This document shows, in pieces, positions 46,069 to 56,645 of a DNA stretch of 64,000 nucleotides. Under the pieces are notes generated by a model. The model worked only from the letters and a program-made list of their open reading frames with translations. It did no database searches and had not been told where the DNA came from. The DNA is from Marasmius tenuissimus (taxonomy: Eukaryota; Basidiomycota; Agaricomycetes; Agaricales; Marasmiaceae): the NCBI GenBank assembly GCA_029532415.1, contig JAQOTA010000054.1, positions 4,154,001-4,218,000 on the forward strand, written 5' to 3'. Numbering within the stretch: the first letter of the stretch is position 1; every line of letters starts with the position of its first letter. The translations under genes were made by a program, and so were the position numbers.

Positions 46069-46232
46069 GATGGTCGAAAGGAAAGGAGTAGTGAGCTTCT
46101 ATCGGCCCGATCAAACGGTAACGTGACTGACGCGTCGCTTGCTCCCATGGGCCAAGATCGAAGCCGGTGTCATTCGGCGGGCTACTGGCCACTGATGCTC
46201 ACCGCTTAGCGCTCATGATTCAGAAACCAGAT

Positions 46233-46829
46233 TAGTGTTACCAGTAGCTCGGCTCGAGCGGTTCGGAGCCGGACCGGGCCAGAGCCGCTCCGGCAAAACA
46301 GCTCACCGGGAGCCGTTTTACCGGAGCGGCTCTGAACCGGCTCTGAACCGGTTCAGCCGGTTTGAGCCGCCTCAAAAAATTTCATTTCTTCTTGTCTTTG
46401 TTGGGACCACTGGGGACTCCAAGAGGTGTTAAATATGTATTTAAATGTATGTTACTTGTTGTAGATTACAGTAAACTGCAAAACAACCAGTAATCATCAC
46501 ATTCTACCTACCCGAAAGCCCTGACCTTGGCGTGGGAAAACGACCTACCAGTGAGTCGTCACGTGCAGGGATGGTACTTGGACCCATAGTCACTTCTAAT
46601 AACCTATCTTTCAATGTAAAATAGCTCAAATGTGGTCTAAGTACCACATTCATAGTCATTACAAGGTTTGCAGAAAAAATATCATTTTAATAGCGCGAGC
46701 CGCAGCTGAGCCGCTCAGAGTGGCTCAAAGAGCCGAGCCGCATCCTGTTAGCGGCTCGCGGAGCCACGGCCCGGTTTGAGCTGCGGCTCTTGAGCCGGAG
46801 CCGAGCCGAGCTGACCGTTGGCAACGCTA
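46233..46829. mobile_element. hAT-type MITE, 597 bp, with 8-bp target duplication
   Basis: The termini are TAGTGTTACC (46233) and GGCAACGCTA (ending 46829), imperfect inverted repeats extended by CGGCTCGAGC/GCTCGGCTCGG. A perfect 8-base duplication, AACCAGAT, flanks them at 46225-46232 and 46830-46837. Both subterminal regions are saturated with short GAGCCG, CGGCTC and CCGGTT repeats. The centre is AT-rich and encodes nothing. Its end consensus, TAGnGTTGCCAACGG, matches that of the 22.2-kb element, although the interiors differ, so they are separate families of the same superfamily. It lies upstream of the MYND gene start. Confidence 0.9.
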
Positions 46830-46837
46830 AACCAGAT

Positions 46838-47045
46838 GTATCAAGAACGTTGGAAATGTGAGTGAGATAGAGTCAGATTCATCCACATTGGGACGAGTTC
46901 TTCCATACAAATAAGTTGAACATTCGAAATCCCATACTGTACACCGTCACTAGCGTTTCGTTGAAGGACGACTGCGAGAGATTCTGCTATACCAGATGAT
47001 GGAAGGAGAGAAAGAAGCAGGACAGACTTCCGTAGCGCTTATAAG
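46838..47045 (-). pseudogene. Decayed copy of the MYND gene first exon
   Basis: On the minus strand, 46990-46946 reads (I)AESLAVVLQRNASD, closely matching the MYND gene start MAESLAVAVRNAT, but the start codon is ATA. The upstream bases also align (GATGG...GGAAAGGAG versus GATGG..GGAGAG). Further exon sequence is only faintly recognisable (EEL...LT). It is a relic of a second MYND gene or a partial tandem duplication. Confidence 0.55.
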
Positions 47046-48239
47046 CCAGAAGACCAAGGTGGGAACCGTCAATGAGTCAACAATGGTACTTATGCACAGT
47101 AGGCCTAGACCGTGTTCAGAAAGGCAATCTGCTCGTGTTATTGAATCATGAGAAAGCTCACTATAAACGAATGATGTAGCTTTTTCTGACTCAAGAACCC
47201 TACGACCCCGTTGTTCCCCAGCCACTACCCTTCTGGGCCGTGAACGAGACAGTTGATGTAGTAAGCGTACGGGCGATTCTACACAAACATCCTCGAAGAC
47301 ATACCAGATATACCATCACCTTATTTAATCCCCCGTAGACACTACTATAAATACGAAAAGATTACCGCATCACTTCCGGCTCCCACAGTGCACACTGTGC
47401 CAATATGACAAGTTGTCGCAGCGCTTTGATACGGCGGTTGGCACAAGGTATCATTGCATAAGAATGTGACCGGCCATTGCTAAGCATGCCAAAGCAACGT
47501 ATGGAGACAGCCTTTCACCTTCAATGCAAAACCGTTCCTTCAGCACGAATGTACGAAAGCGAGCGGGACACCCACCGATCCGCGCAGCCATGAAGAACAG
47601 CCCCAAAAACCTGGCAGGGCGGGATTGAGGCTCCTTTCTGCATTTAGAAGAATGTCAAAACCCACCCTTCTTTATTTCTGTCGATAAGCCGTGGTGCCAG
47701 AGCACGCACGTATGTACAAGTGCAGACTGCGAGTAATAGGACGAGGAGGAGAGATTGGAAGTTGAATAGCGCACTCTGGAAGTTCACAGTAAAAAGTCAG
47801 AAAAAAATATTCGTATGAATTCAGTATTTTCACCATGTCAGAGAACCGCTCTCGATCAGCGCTATTGAAGACACTCCCTTGAAGGTGAAGGTGGAGGAGA
47901 CGACCCAAGGCACGATTGTTATGGTCACGTAAAGACGTATATATATACAGGCGGGGTTAGGGTCACGGACCGTTCATCCGGTTGACTACAAAACCGTCAA
48001 TTCAAATTATCCTGTCCTGAACCATCATCATCGACGACTCCCGTCCTCAGAGTTTTGAACAAGAACCTGACGAACTTGCAGTGAAGATGCAGAGCTTATA
48101 GAGGTACGTCTGCTTCGCTATCCAACTTCAAACAACTCATTGGCGAGTACATTAGATCTTGAATACTGTACATTGAAACCTGTGATGATTCTATCGGAAT
48201 TCTGTGATGCGATGAAGTATACCGAAACTACCTCGCAGT
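47046..48239. other. Intergenic
   Basis: No recognisable gene. It ends at the thioredoxin stop codon. Short frames at 47672-47908 (-) lack family features. Confidence 0.4.
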
Positions 48240-48742
48240 TCATGCAGTGGCGCTGCTTAACAATGACTACCCTCAGACCCGTCAGCCGCTATCCTCGTCG
48301 TTCGGGTTCATTGGGACATACCTGAAGCGCCTGCGGATTCGCACCTGCGAATGGGTCACCGATTTTCTCTCCTCCCTTGAATGCCTGAAAATGAGGTATC
48401 TGTTTGTCGCCTATTGTAAGCGTCGCGCTCCGAAGAAATTATTGCGAAGGAAACGCACCGCTCGGATACCCATATGGCTCGCAATTTCCTGCTGGTCGTC
48501 AATATCGACCTTGTAGAAATCCACGCTGTCCGAATAGTCGGGGTGTTGGGAGAACTTCTCGAATATTGGAGATATCATCTTGCATGGCCCACACCACGGA
48601 GCCCAGAAGTCAATGACGACGGGTTTATCTCCCCCAGTCTGGAGAAGGGTTCTTGATAAGTATTTGCTTTCACTTTCGAGTGAGGGCAACTCACAATGTT
48701 TTGGAAATCTTCAAAAGAGTTGATTGCTTTGACACCGGACAT
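48240..48742 (-). CDS. Thioredoxin (classical WCGPC)
   Basis: Cytosolic protein disulfide reductase, reduced by thioredoxin reductase. The first exon is [16 protein letters not shown] (start 48742), joined to [19 protein letters not shown] with the canonical active site. It continues with [20 protein letters not shown], then [26 protein letters not shown], carrying the cis-proline in IPHF, and a short last exon, SLLSSATA, ending at 48240. Four exons, about the family's usual size. It contrasts with the WCPPC paralogue at 27 kb. The IPHF/QAF wording departs from the common VPTF/MAF but keeps the proline. Confidence 0.88.
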
Positions 48743-49479
48743 TGGTTTGGACTTGGGGCTGTCGTGTATGTATGTTTCGAGTTCGGTTTCTTACTTCCTC
48801 CATCGCGCTGACCGCTTTTATAGGGATGGCATTGATTTGACTCACGTGCACGGAGCACCCTTAGTAAACCGCTGACTGAGCACACCCAAAATCAGAGGCT
48901 GAGGCTCGGTGACCGAGGCATGATACTCTAGGATACTCGACGCCGAACGTGACTTATATGATTTGGCTTGCTTACCACTCCCTCCTTGCCAGATACGCGC
49001 AATATCAACGCGATTTCTTTAGGTGATGCTACCCACGAGTTCGATGCGATCACTCTTCTACATGTTGAAAGATAGCGGGGCGGCAGATTTAAGTGAAACT
49101 GTCACATTGGCCACCCTATGTGAGTGACCATCTACAAACCTATCTATGTACTGTATCTCATCCCATCGATCTTTTCATTGTCGCAGGCTCGTCGGTACAG
49201 GGTAAGCCACCAAATTCACACCTGGTGCCACGCGCTTGCCACTCTTTTCCCACGGGCCACAATCGTCTTTCAGCTCTTTGTCCTGTGGCTCGTGGCTCGG
49301 GACAAAGCACGATGCCACCGATTGCGCATTGCCCAACAACGGCCTATGAGCATTTCGACCCTGAATGCTAAGCGGCCACAAATGGATGTTTAAAAGGGAG
49401 CACCATCTCTTGCCACTGAAACCTCATTCTTCCCCCACATCAAAGACAACCTCTCGAAACACATCTTTCATTCTCAAAT
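48743..49479. other. Divergent promoter region
   Basis: Between thioredoxin (-) and the basic protein gene (+). Minor frames only. A TTTAAAA near 49389 may serve the gene at 49480. Confidence 0.35.
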
Positions 49480-50271
49480 ATGGTCCTAACACGAAGCCAA
49501 GCCCGTGCTCGCGCCCAGCAGGGCGTTAATCACAATGCCAACCAGACCCCAGTTACTACAGGGTCCACCACTCGCAAACGCACCACTACCATGACGCCGA
49601 AAGCCAGAGCGACAACTCCCGCGGCGGGAAGACACAAGGCCAAACCAAAGGGCGGAAGCAAGCCCCCTCAGCCTACCGCCTTGACCCCCGAACGTACCCT
49701 CACGAGGGCATGGCCGGAGACACCAAGGGCGCCACGCAAGTCGGATGCCCCAGTTCTCAAACCTGACTTCCCTACGCACTTCGCATCTTCGCCCTATCCT
49801 TCTACATATGGGACACCGTTGGTCATGTCCATGGATGACATTGACGACTCCCGGTTCCGTACTTCGACGCAACATCCCAGCCAACGCGTACGCTTTGACG
49901 TGGAGAACCTCACCCTCATTCCACCGCCGATTGGAGATGATCTCAGTTCGAACGCATCCACAATCGTATCCAGCGAGCTCCCTCAACAGTACCTACCACA
50001 ATTTCGTTTTCCGAGTTCACGGGATATCGTTGAAAGTATTCCGGGGAATTGGGTACGATCTCCTGGAGAGTGTAGTCAGCGACTTGCCCTGGTCGTCGAG
50101 GACACCAGTGCTCATGGCGAACGGGAGAGAGAGTTGGTTGATCAGGCTAGGGTTAATCAAATTTTCCAGCAGGAGTATGATCGTATGATGAATGACCAAG
50201 AGGGGAGACAAGAAGAGAAGTTCGTGAGGAAGCACAGAGTGTTAAAGCGCGAGAATGCGATGATTCTCTAG
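49480..50271 (+). CDS. Basic, disordered protein of unknown function
   Basis: A single-exon frame of 263 codons from ATG (MVLTRSQARARAQQG). The first 100 residues are rich in K, R, T and P (TRKRTTTMTPKARATTPA) and look intrinsically disordered, with possible nuclear-localisation character. The middle has polar, serine-rich sequence with SQRVRFDVENLTLIPPP. The last 60 residues are charged and helical (QEYDRMMNDQEGRQEEKFVRKHR), possibly a short coiled coil. No known domain is recognised. Good start context, lack of stops over nearly 800 bases and a TTTAAAA box upstream support a real gene. It may bind DNA or be a lineage-specific nuclear protein; this is inference. Confidence 0.65.
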   Translation: MVLTRSQARARAQQGVNHNANQTPVTTGSTTRKRTTTMTPKARATTPAAGRHKAKPKGGSKPPQPTALTPERTLTRAWPETPRAPRKSDAPVLKPDFPTHFASSPYPSTYGTPLVMSMDDIDDSRFRTSTQHPSQRVRFDVENLTLIPPPIGDDLSSNASTIVSSELPQQYLPQFRFPSSRDIVESIPGNWVRSPGECSQRLALVVEDTSAHGERERELVDQARVNQIFQQEYDRMMNDQEGRQEEKFVRKHRVLKRENAMIL

Positions 50272-50541
50272 TTGTTTGGACTCAGTGTTTCATGTAAGTA
50301 TTCCCCTCTGTTTATGCTACTTGTATAGTATATGTCTTTCTATTTCCTCACGTTGTTCTGTATCATCTAAAACCATGAATACCATGAAATGCCTCTCCTC
50401 CATCTAATGGCCGAGCTCTAGAATTAATTTTGGGACGTCCTCAACCTCCGGGCCTTTTTCGGTGGGTCATTCGATCTTCAAAGTATTCTCGGGTATGAAT
50501 TTCGCGTCTATCTATCAAATATGGTACAATGTTGATTACAA

Positions 50542-51581
50542 TTAGCAAGTCAAGACTTGTGGTCCTGTAGAAAGTAATTTCTTAGCCAACTAGATTTTGC
50601 GAAGCTGAATGGCCCGAAGCTTACCTGGAATCTGGTAGTTCTCAATGGGTGGCCAGTAGATGCTGATCGTGATGCCAGGGTCAGATCCCTTGTACGCACC
50701 AGGGAAGCTGACCGTAGAAGGAGAGGCGTTACCACCGCCCGTTACCGAGATCTGGGCGCAGCCCATCTGTTGGGGAGAGAGCACACCAACGATCAGTCGG
50801 CGGTTTCGAGCACAATCGGAGGAAGAACTCACATAGAACTGAGCACCGGGGTACGAACCCGCACCATGAAGGGCAATAATCTCGTGCCTCATCAAATATT
50901 GACCCGAAGGAACACAGCTGGGCATAGTGAAGGTGTATTTGCCGTCGTCGGCGATGAGCTTGTCGACAGCCCAGGTTTGGGTGGATGCGTCGTAGCCTTC
51001 CTCGTGGACTTTGAACCATTCGAGGCCGGAGGTGGATGCAGTGGAAGCGTTGGCGACCTTGGCTCTGTTGACCGGCGTTAGAGGCCGACTTCGAGGATCA
51101 ATCAAGGAGAGGCTTACAGGTAAGTGATGATGGGTCCTTTGTGACTGTCGGCAATGGGGTCGTCACCGTCGTTGGGATCAGCGCCATTGCCGCCGTGGTG
51201 CCATTCAGTGGTGACCTTAGATCCTGCGGGTACGTTGATGATGCTCTGAGAGACGGGTTGGACAAGTTGGTTGACGTTGCAAGCAATGTCGCTGCTATCG
51301 ACGTCCATCACGGGCTACGAGAGGGAAGAGACGCGAACATGTAAGGATTGCCGAGTTTGGGTCATGTAGACTGAGTAACTCACGTTGTTGGTGTTGACCA
51401 CACGAATACCGTTGTTATGACCTTGATCCACACCGTCGATGTACAATTGCTGGAGGGAGGGAGGATTCTGGCGTTAGCGAGACGGCCTGTCCAAAAGAAT
51501 AAGACTTGCCTGGAAGATGGTGTGCCCGGAGGCAGATCCAACCAGGAATGCAACGAGCGAAGTGGCGAAGGCGGTCTTCAT
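50542..51581 (-). CDS. AA9 lytic polysaccharide monooxygenase, copy 1
   Basis: Secreted copper enzyme that cleaves cellulose oxidatively. The signal peptide [19 protein letters not shown] precedes His1 of the histidine brace (HTIFQ). Exon 1 is 51510-51581. It is followed by a 60-base intron (51450-51509) with a GC donor (GCAAGT), then [17 protein letters not shown]. Further exons carry TTEWHHGGN with the second copper histidine, [22 protein letters not shown] with the active-site histidine, glutamine/tyrosine region, and [19 protein letters not shown]. The last exon gives PQVLTC and ends at 50542. No cellulose-binding module is present. A TATAAAT box lies at 51631-51637. It is a tandem paralogue of copy 2. 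Confidence 0.93.
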
Positions 51582-52435
51582 GACGAAGGGCGGCGATTAG
51601 CTGAAGAGCTATGGGAAAACGACAGGTCGAATTTATACCTCGCTGCAGTTGCCGTGGTCTGCAACAAGCTTCCTCTACTCGGCCTGCAAAGGAATAACCC
51701 TTGTAGTGAAGTATCCACTTATTAGCGACGTTTTTCCAGTTTCATTATCCGACGCTGGCTGGGCCAAGTGAACGAGGTTGAGTATTCTATACCGGTTGCC
51801 GTACGGCGCAAGCCTTGTGGAGTAGGACCACATGATTTTGAAAAAACTGGGTTTGTGTGAGTCGAGACTCGAGTCGTAAACGGATAGATGGGAATCTCCC
51901 GAGGCTTTGACCGAGTGAGTCTAGTGATACGACTTCGAGCCGGTTGCTCTTGTACGCCACTGGTTTCCTGATTGGCTTCTTCAGGCTCTTCCAGCGTATT
52001 TATATTCTCTGTCCAGTAGCAGCTCTAATCAATGTGGTCGCTGGATTGAACAAAACACGTACTGACATTGATATAGAGCAGTTCATCTCTAAGGTCCCAC
52101 AAAGTAGCGAAAAGACTCATCTAGAACTGTCGTAACTTGCAAGAAGTCAAAACTCAAAGGCGTACCTCAAGACTCTTCTCCGAAGATCGTCCATAAACCT
52201 TCCGCTCTGACGTAGTAACAAGGAAACATCGAAAACCGCCATCTTTGCCATGGCAATCACCGCGTGCATTCGTGCGTCGAAGGACTCAAGGAACAGCCTG
52301 CAGCGATTCGTTCACACCCGATGTCCCACGTACACAAGCCTAACGGGCTACTTTCATGTACAATTGAAGCAATGTATTCCCGTCCGTGAAATTCAAGCAG
52401 TTGTAATATGATACAATGATGGCAATTAGCAAGTC
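51582..52435. other. LPMO copy 1 promoter and copy 2 3' flank
   Basis: Contains the TATA box of copy 1. Nothing else recognised; an open frame around 51944-52135 is not convincing. Confidence 0.45.
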
Positions 52436-53437
52436 AAAACCTTTGGTCCTGTGGTAGTAGATAAACCGTTAGCGAATTCCTCCCTAGTCGAAACGAACGA
52501 AACGCTAACCTGGAATCACGTAGTTCGTAACGGGGGGGTAGTAGATACCAATAGTGATACCGGGGTCAGATCCCTTGTAAGCACCAGGGAAGCTAACAGT
52601 CGAAGGGCTAGCACTTCCTCCGCCCGTTACGCTGACCTGTGCGCAACCAATCTAAAAACGAGAAAGGGGGGGGATGGGGGAAGAGAAAAACACATTGAAT
52701 CAGATCTCTATCCACATCGCAAGTTTCTTTCATACTCACGTAGAACTGAGCACCAGGGTACGATCCCGCACCATGAAGAGCGATAATCTCATGTCTCATC
52801 AAGTACTGTCCAGTTGGGACACACTTGGGCATCGTGAACGTGTATTTGCCCCCGTTGGCGATCAACTTGTCGACGGCCCAGGTGTTGGTGGATGGGTTAA
52901 AACCGTCTTCTTGGATCTTGAACCACTGGAGGCCGGTGGTGGTGGCGGTGGAGGCGTTGCTGACCTTGGCCCTAAAATTCGGTGAAAATCGTTAGAGGAG
53001 GCTGGTGGGTGGGTGGGGAACGAAGAGGAAGACGTACAGGTACGTGATGATGGGTCCTTTGTGGCTGGAAGCAATGGGGTCGTCACCGTCGCCGGGAGAG
53101 GGGCCATTGCCACCGTGGTGCCACTCGGTGGTAACTTGGCCACCAGCGGGGATGTTGACTATGGTCTTCGACACGGGCTGAACGAGTTGGTTGACGTTAC
53201 AGATGATGTCGTTACTCGTAACATCCATCACGGGCTACATATACACGGTGACATGGTAAGCTTCAGCAGGCAAACAGGGTAGTTGGTAAATGTACTCACG
53301 TTGTTGGTGTTGACGACACGGATACCGTTGTTGTGACCTTGGTCAGCGCCGTTGATGTACAGCTCCTGGAAGATGGTGTGCCCAGAGGCAGATCCAACGA
53401 GGAGCGCAACGAGCGAAGTGGCAAATGCAGTCTTCAT
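52436..53437 (-). CDS. AA9 lytic polysaccharide monooxygenase, copy 2
   Basis: Same enzyme class as copy 1. The signal peptide [19 protein letters not shown] is nearly identical, and mature His1 is in [19 protein letters not shown]. Unlike copy 1 there is no intron after HTIFQ. The brace and surface residues [22 protein letters not shown] and GAQFY are present, and the end is PKVLTC (stop at 52436). The other introns are at the same positions as in copy 1 (after NTNN, in the ITYL-AKV leucine, after AQFY, in the C-terminal IPG). No binding module. TATAAAA (minus strand) at 53490-53496 is about 55 bases before the start, as in copy 1, suggesting shared regulation. Confidence 0.94.
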
Positions 53438-54543
53438 GGCTGAGTTGCGGGTAGCTGAAGAAATCGTGAAGAGTGGGGAACGACTCCCGTTTTATAATCG
53501 CCTGGCCTTGTGTGCCTCGACATCGCCTTGGACTGTACAGACAGCCTAAATGGCCATGTTCACACTCGATCGCGACGTTTTTCCTGACTTGATATTGTGA
53601 TGAGTGTAGGAGGAACCGTAACTTTGCCGGTCCACGCTAGCTGGTCGAGGCACATGAGTCCTCTTGGTATTTCCGTTGAGAGAGAAAATACACGTACAAT
53701 TGACTCAAGTTCCGACTGGCTTCCGGGTTCCTTTTCCGTCGTCACTGTCAGTTTTGCTCGCAGGAGATGAAGAGAACGGAATACGTCCAGTACGCCTCTG
53801 GATACCCTTCGTAGAGTCGGAAGAAGCAAGAGGTGGGGCTGTTTAGGTGGCAAAGTTGAGTCTAAAGTCAATATACAGCGACCGACAATTGGGTACGCGA
53901 ATGAGACTCACAGTCCTTCTTGTCCGATAATAACCCTTAAATCTTCCGTTTTGATAGAAAATGTATTCGTTCAATCGATAGGATCATTTAACCATCGTGT
54001 ATTGACCTGATGTCGATGGGCATGCGGATTCTTTCTCCGAGGATTGTATGGCGAGTCTTGGCCCCCTGGGCAGATAGACAACTGAGCGGGTAGCCTATGA
54101 ATAACGGGATGAGAGGTTCGAATACAAACATACCTATATTTCGCCCTGCTCGTGTCGCAAACCCTAACAATAGTCTATAGGCTCCGAAATGGACAGATGA
54201 TGACGATTTGTACTCGGAGCCGTAACGGACCGGTTGGATGGGATCAATTGTAGGTGTTAGTGGGCGTCGAAGCTAAAGTTGAAAGTCGGAAAGGTGTTGA
54301 ATTTCGCTGTTTACATCTTCCTCGGCATTAGCTCCATCCCTCACCTAGCCTGCACCTGGCATGGGACGAACGCTCGGTTTGGGTCATAGCAGAACTCAGA
54401 GCTACGAGAGTACTCGGCATCTTACGCAATGAGGATGCGAAGCCAACGTTCTGTTAGCACTGTTTCCCTGGCTTTCCGACCTCTTGTGGACAACGCAGCG
54501 TAGAGTGTAGGAACATAGAATCGGTCATAAAGCGCACTCTGGT
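53438..54543. other. LPMO copy 2 promoter region
   Basis: Between LPMO copy 2 and the macrodomain gene, both on the minus strand. Holds the TATA box at 53490-53496. Frames at 53560-54170 have no family resemblance. Confidence 0.4.
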
Positions 54544-55168
54544 TCACTGTGGTGTATATATTGTCATTTTAACGCCTAATTCTTGCAAAATCTGCTCTGT
54601 ATCTTCCCATGGTACGCCAAACTTTCCCGAATTAAATCGACTGAAAAGAGCATATCAGACTTCACAGAAAAAGAAAAAACAGATATAGCCGTCATAGTAC
54701 GCACCAGGCATGAAGTTCCTTATTGCCTTTATTCTGCCTAATCAAGTCCAACACCGCCTTCCTCGTAGCATCGAGTATCTCATCCGGCTTGTCCTTTCTC
54801 TTTCCATAAGCCTTCGAAGTGAACAAGCATGCGACATCGTGAGGATTCTCAGACCCCCCTCGGATCACTAGACAAGTGCCTATGAGGTCTTCTGGGTTGT
54901 GAGCCTTGCAGTGGGTGTTGTAGGTTTCGAAATGAGAGGGGTAGCGTTCTTTGAAAGTGACAGCGATTCCTCCGCCCCAGGACCCTACAGTGTTGCAGGC
55001 GTGGACGAGGATGGCCCCGGTGGGTGCTTTGAAGAGATCCCCGGTGACGTGAGTTATGGAGGATATCGTTGTAGGGAGATGATGGTAGTAGGTGGTCAAG
55101 CTGTCATTGTCAAGCGTCAGCCGTGCTGACCCAAAGTCATGGTGGTTCATTTTTACTCGTAGTGACAT
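54544..55168 (-). CDS. Macrodomain protein, ADP-ribose-1''-phosphate phosphatase (Poa1-like)
   Basis: Poa1-type macrodomain proteins remove the phosphate of ADP-ribose-1''-phosphate, a by-product of tRNA splicing. The start at 55168 (MSLRVKMNHHDFG) is the first ATG. The macrodomain begins ITHVTGDLFKAPTGAILVHACNTVGSWGGGIA, with the N-x-x-G-x-GGG loop that holds the ribose, and YPSHFETYNTHC follows. An intron at 54641-54704 splits a cysteine codon. Exon 2 gives RFNSGKFGVPWEDTEQIL, the conserved phosphate-loop end, and stops at 54544. Length 186 residues, close to yeast Poa1. Intact. Confidence 0.88.
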
Positions 55169-56645
55169 TTGTTCTTGAGTAGACAATTTTCCTTGAACCT
55201 TGGTGAACTAGTATGTACATATACACTTCCAGCCTGAACTACGCCATAAAATTAGGCACCAGCGTACGGGTCGGGCATATAATCTCATTTTCCTTCATTC
55301 CATTACTGGATACGGATCGCTCAGAGAAGCTTTGGAATCCGGCCGCGTTCACGCCAAGGAGAGCTGCGAGGAAGAGCGCTGCGCAAGCTCTAGGAGTGGG
55401 GACCCAGGAGTGATCCAATATTCTGAATCTTCCAGCACTAGAAATAAGTCAGCTCGTAATATATATGCAAGCTCAACAGTTACGCACTGAGAAGCGGGGG
55501 TCCTCCGAGATGTAGCTTGGTCAACAGACACCTCGTACAAGGCAGTTGCTCGCATCAAAAGAAAGCACTGTCCACACTGGAGCGAATGAGACGATCCTAT
55601 GTCTCCGGTAAAGGGTGCCCCAAGTCGTAATGAACGAATGTATTCAGAAGGCATTATATCCTACAACAAAAGTAAACTGGTATTCTGTCAGCCTTGAAAT
55701 CCGTAGATCAATTTGTCAAACGATAACGCACCAAGCAATAATACAGTCCTTTCAGTCTCTCACAACGCGATCTGATCCATCCAGTCAAAGAGAGACAGCA
55801 GGATAAAACACCAGAGACTCTGTTCGTTGACAAGAGTATGAGAATTATGCAGATGAGGTCGACGCGAGATGGGTCACTCACAGGTTGTACAACTAGTACC
55901 ACGAGCCTCGGTGGGGCACTCTGCATTCCGATCAGACTGCTTTATCCATCCGTCTTCCTGCATAGAGCAATGGTATTGGTACAAACACAAGTTATTATAA
56001 TGACCAAACGTACCCAGAAGCTACAAAACGTCTGGTATCGTCGATTACGTTCTGTTCGATGATATCTACCCGGTAATATGAGCTTCATGTCAAATGAAAA
56101 GTAACGATGGCACTCACTCGCAATACACGCCAGGCTCAGACGACGTTCCCAAATCCTCCAGGTTCAAAGTCATCTGGTAACGATTTCCAACATCGTCGTT
56201 CCAGTACACTCGACTAGGACATCGAAAGCAAGTCTTCGCATCCACGACAAGAGTAAAGAATGCCAGAATGGCGAGGACGAGCTGCCAGTGCATCGATGAG
56301 GTAGATGTTGGGAATCAAGAGCTAATTGCGGCCCAGGTCAACTGAAAATTTCCTTTTTTACGTAGAATTTGATGCATTGTCTTCAACGCGGGAACCGCGT
56401 GGTCGAGTTCCGTAGCAGCTTTGGGCGCGGTTCTGTAGCGACGGCGAGCAAGGTAAAAAACATGAGTTCGCTACGATTTCGCGAACATTGAGAAAGATTT
56501 CCGAGACGATGTGGAAAGGAACGTGGTCATCGTTCTACGCGATGCCGAAGCTGTCGTGCCAAAACAAGGACAAACATTCCTTCATCGCGAACCACGACCA
56601 CGGGCTTGCTTGCTCATCGTCATTCACGTTGAGCAACCTCTCGAA
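55169..56645. other. Intergenic, possibly holding a small secreted protein gene
   Basis: On the minus strand, ATG at 56293 opens MHWQLVLAILAFFTLVVDAK, a good signal peptide, then CFRCPSRVYWNDDVGNRYQ and EPGVYCE before a GT donor. Downstream pieces such as ECPTEARGTSCTTC look like cysteine-rich continuations, but I could not fix the introns or the stop. A cysteine-rich secreted protein is likely, though only partly supported. The rest is non-coding as far as I can tell. The right end holds the Ssr4 gene's 5' flank. Confidence 0.45.

Noticed and set aside
56511..56645. Longer N-terminus for the Ssr4-like protein
   Set aside because: The extra 45 codons do not resemble the family, whose conserved domain starts at the ATG I used.
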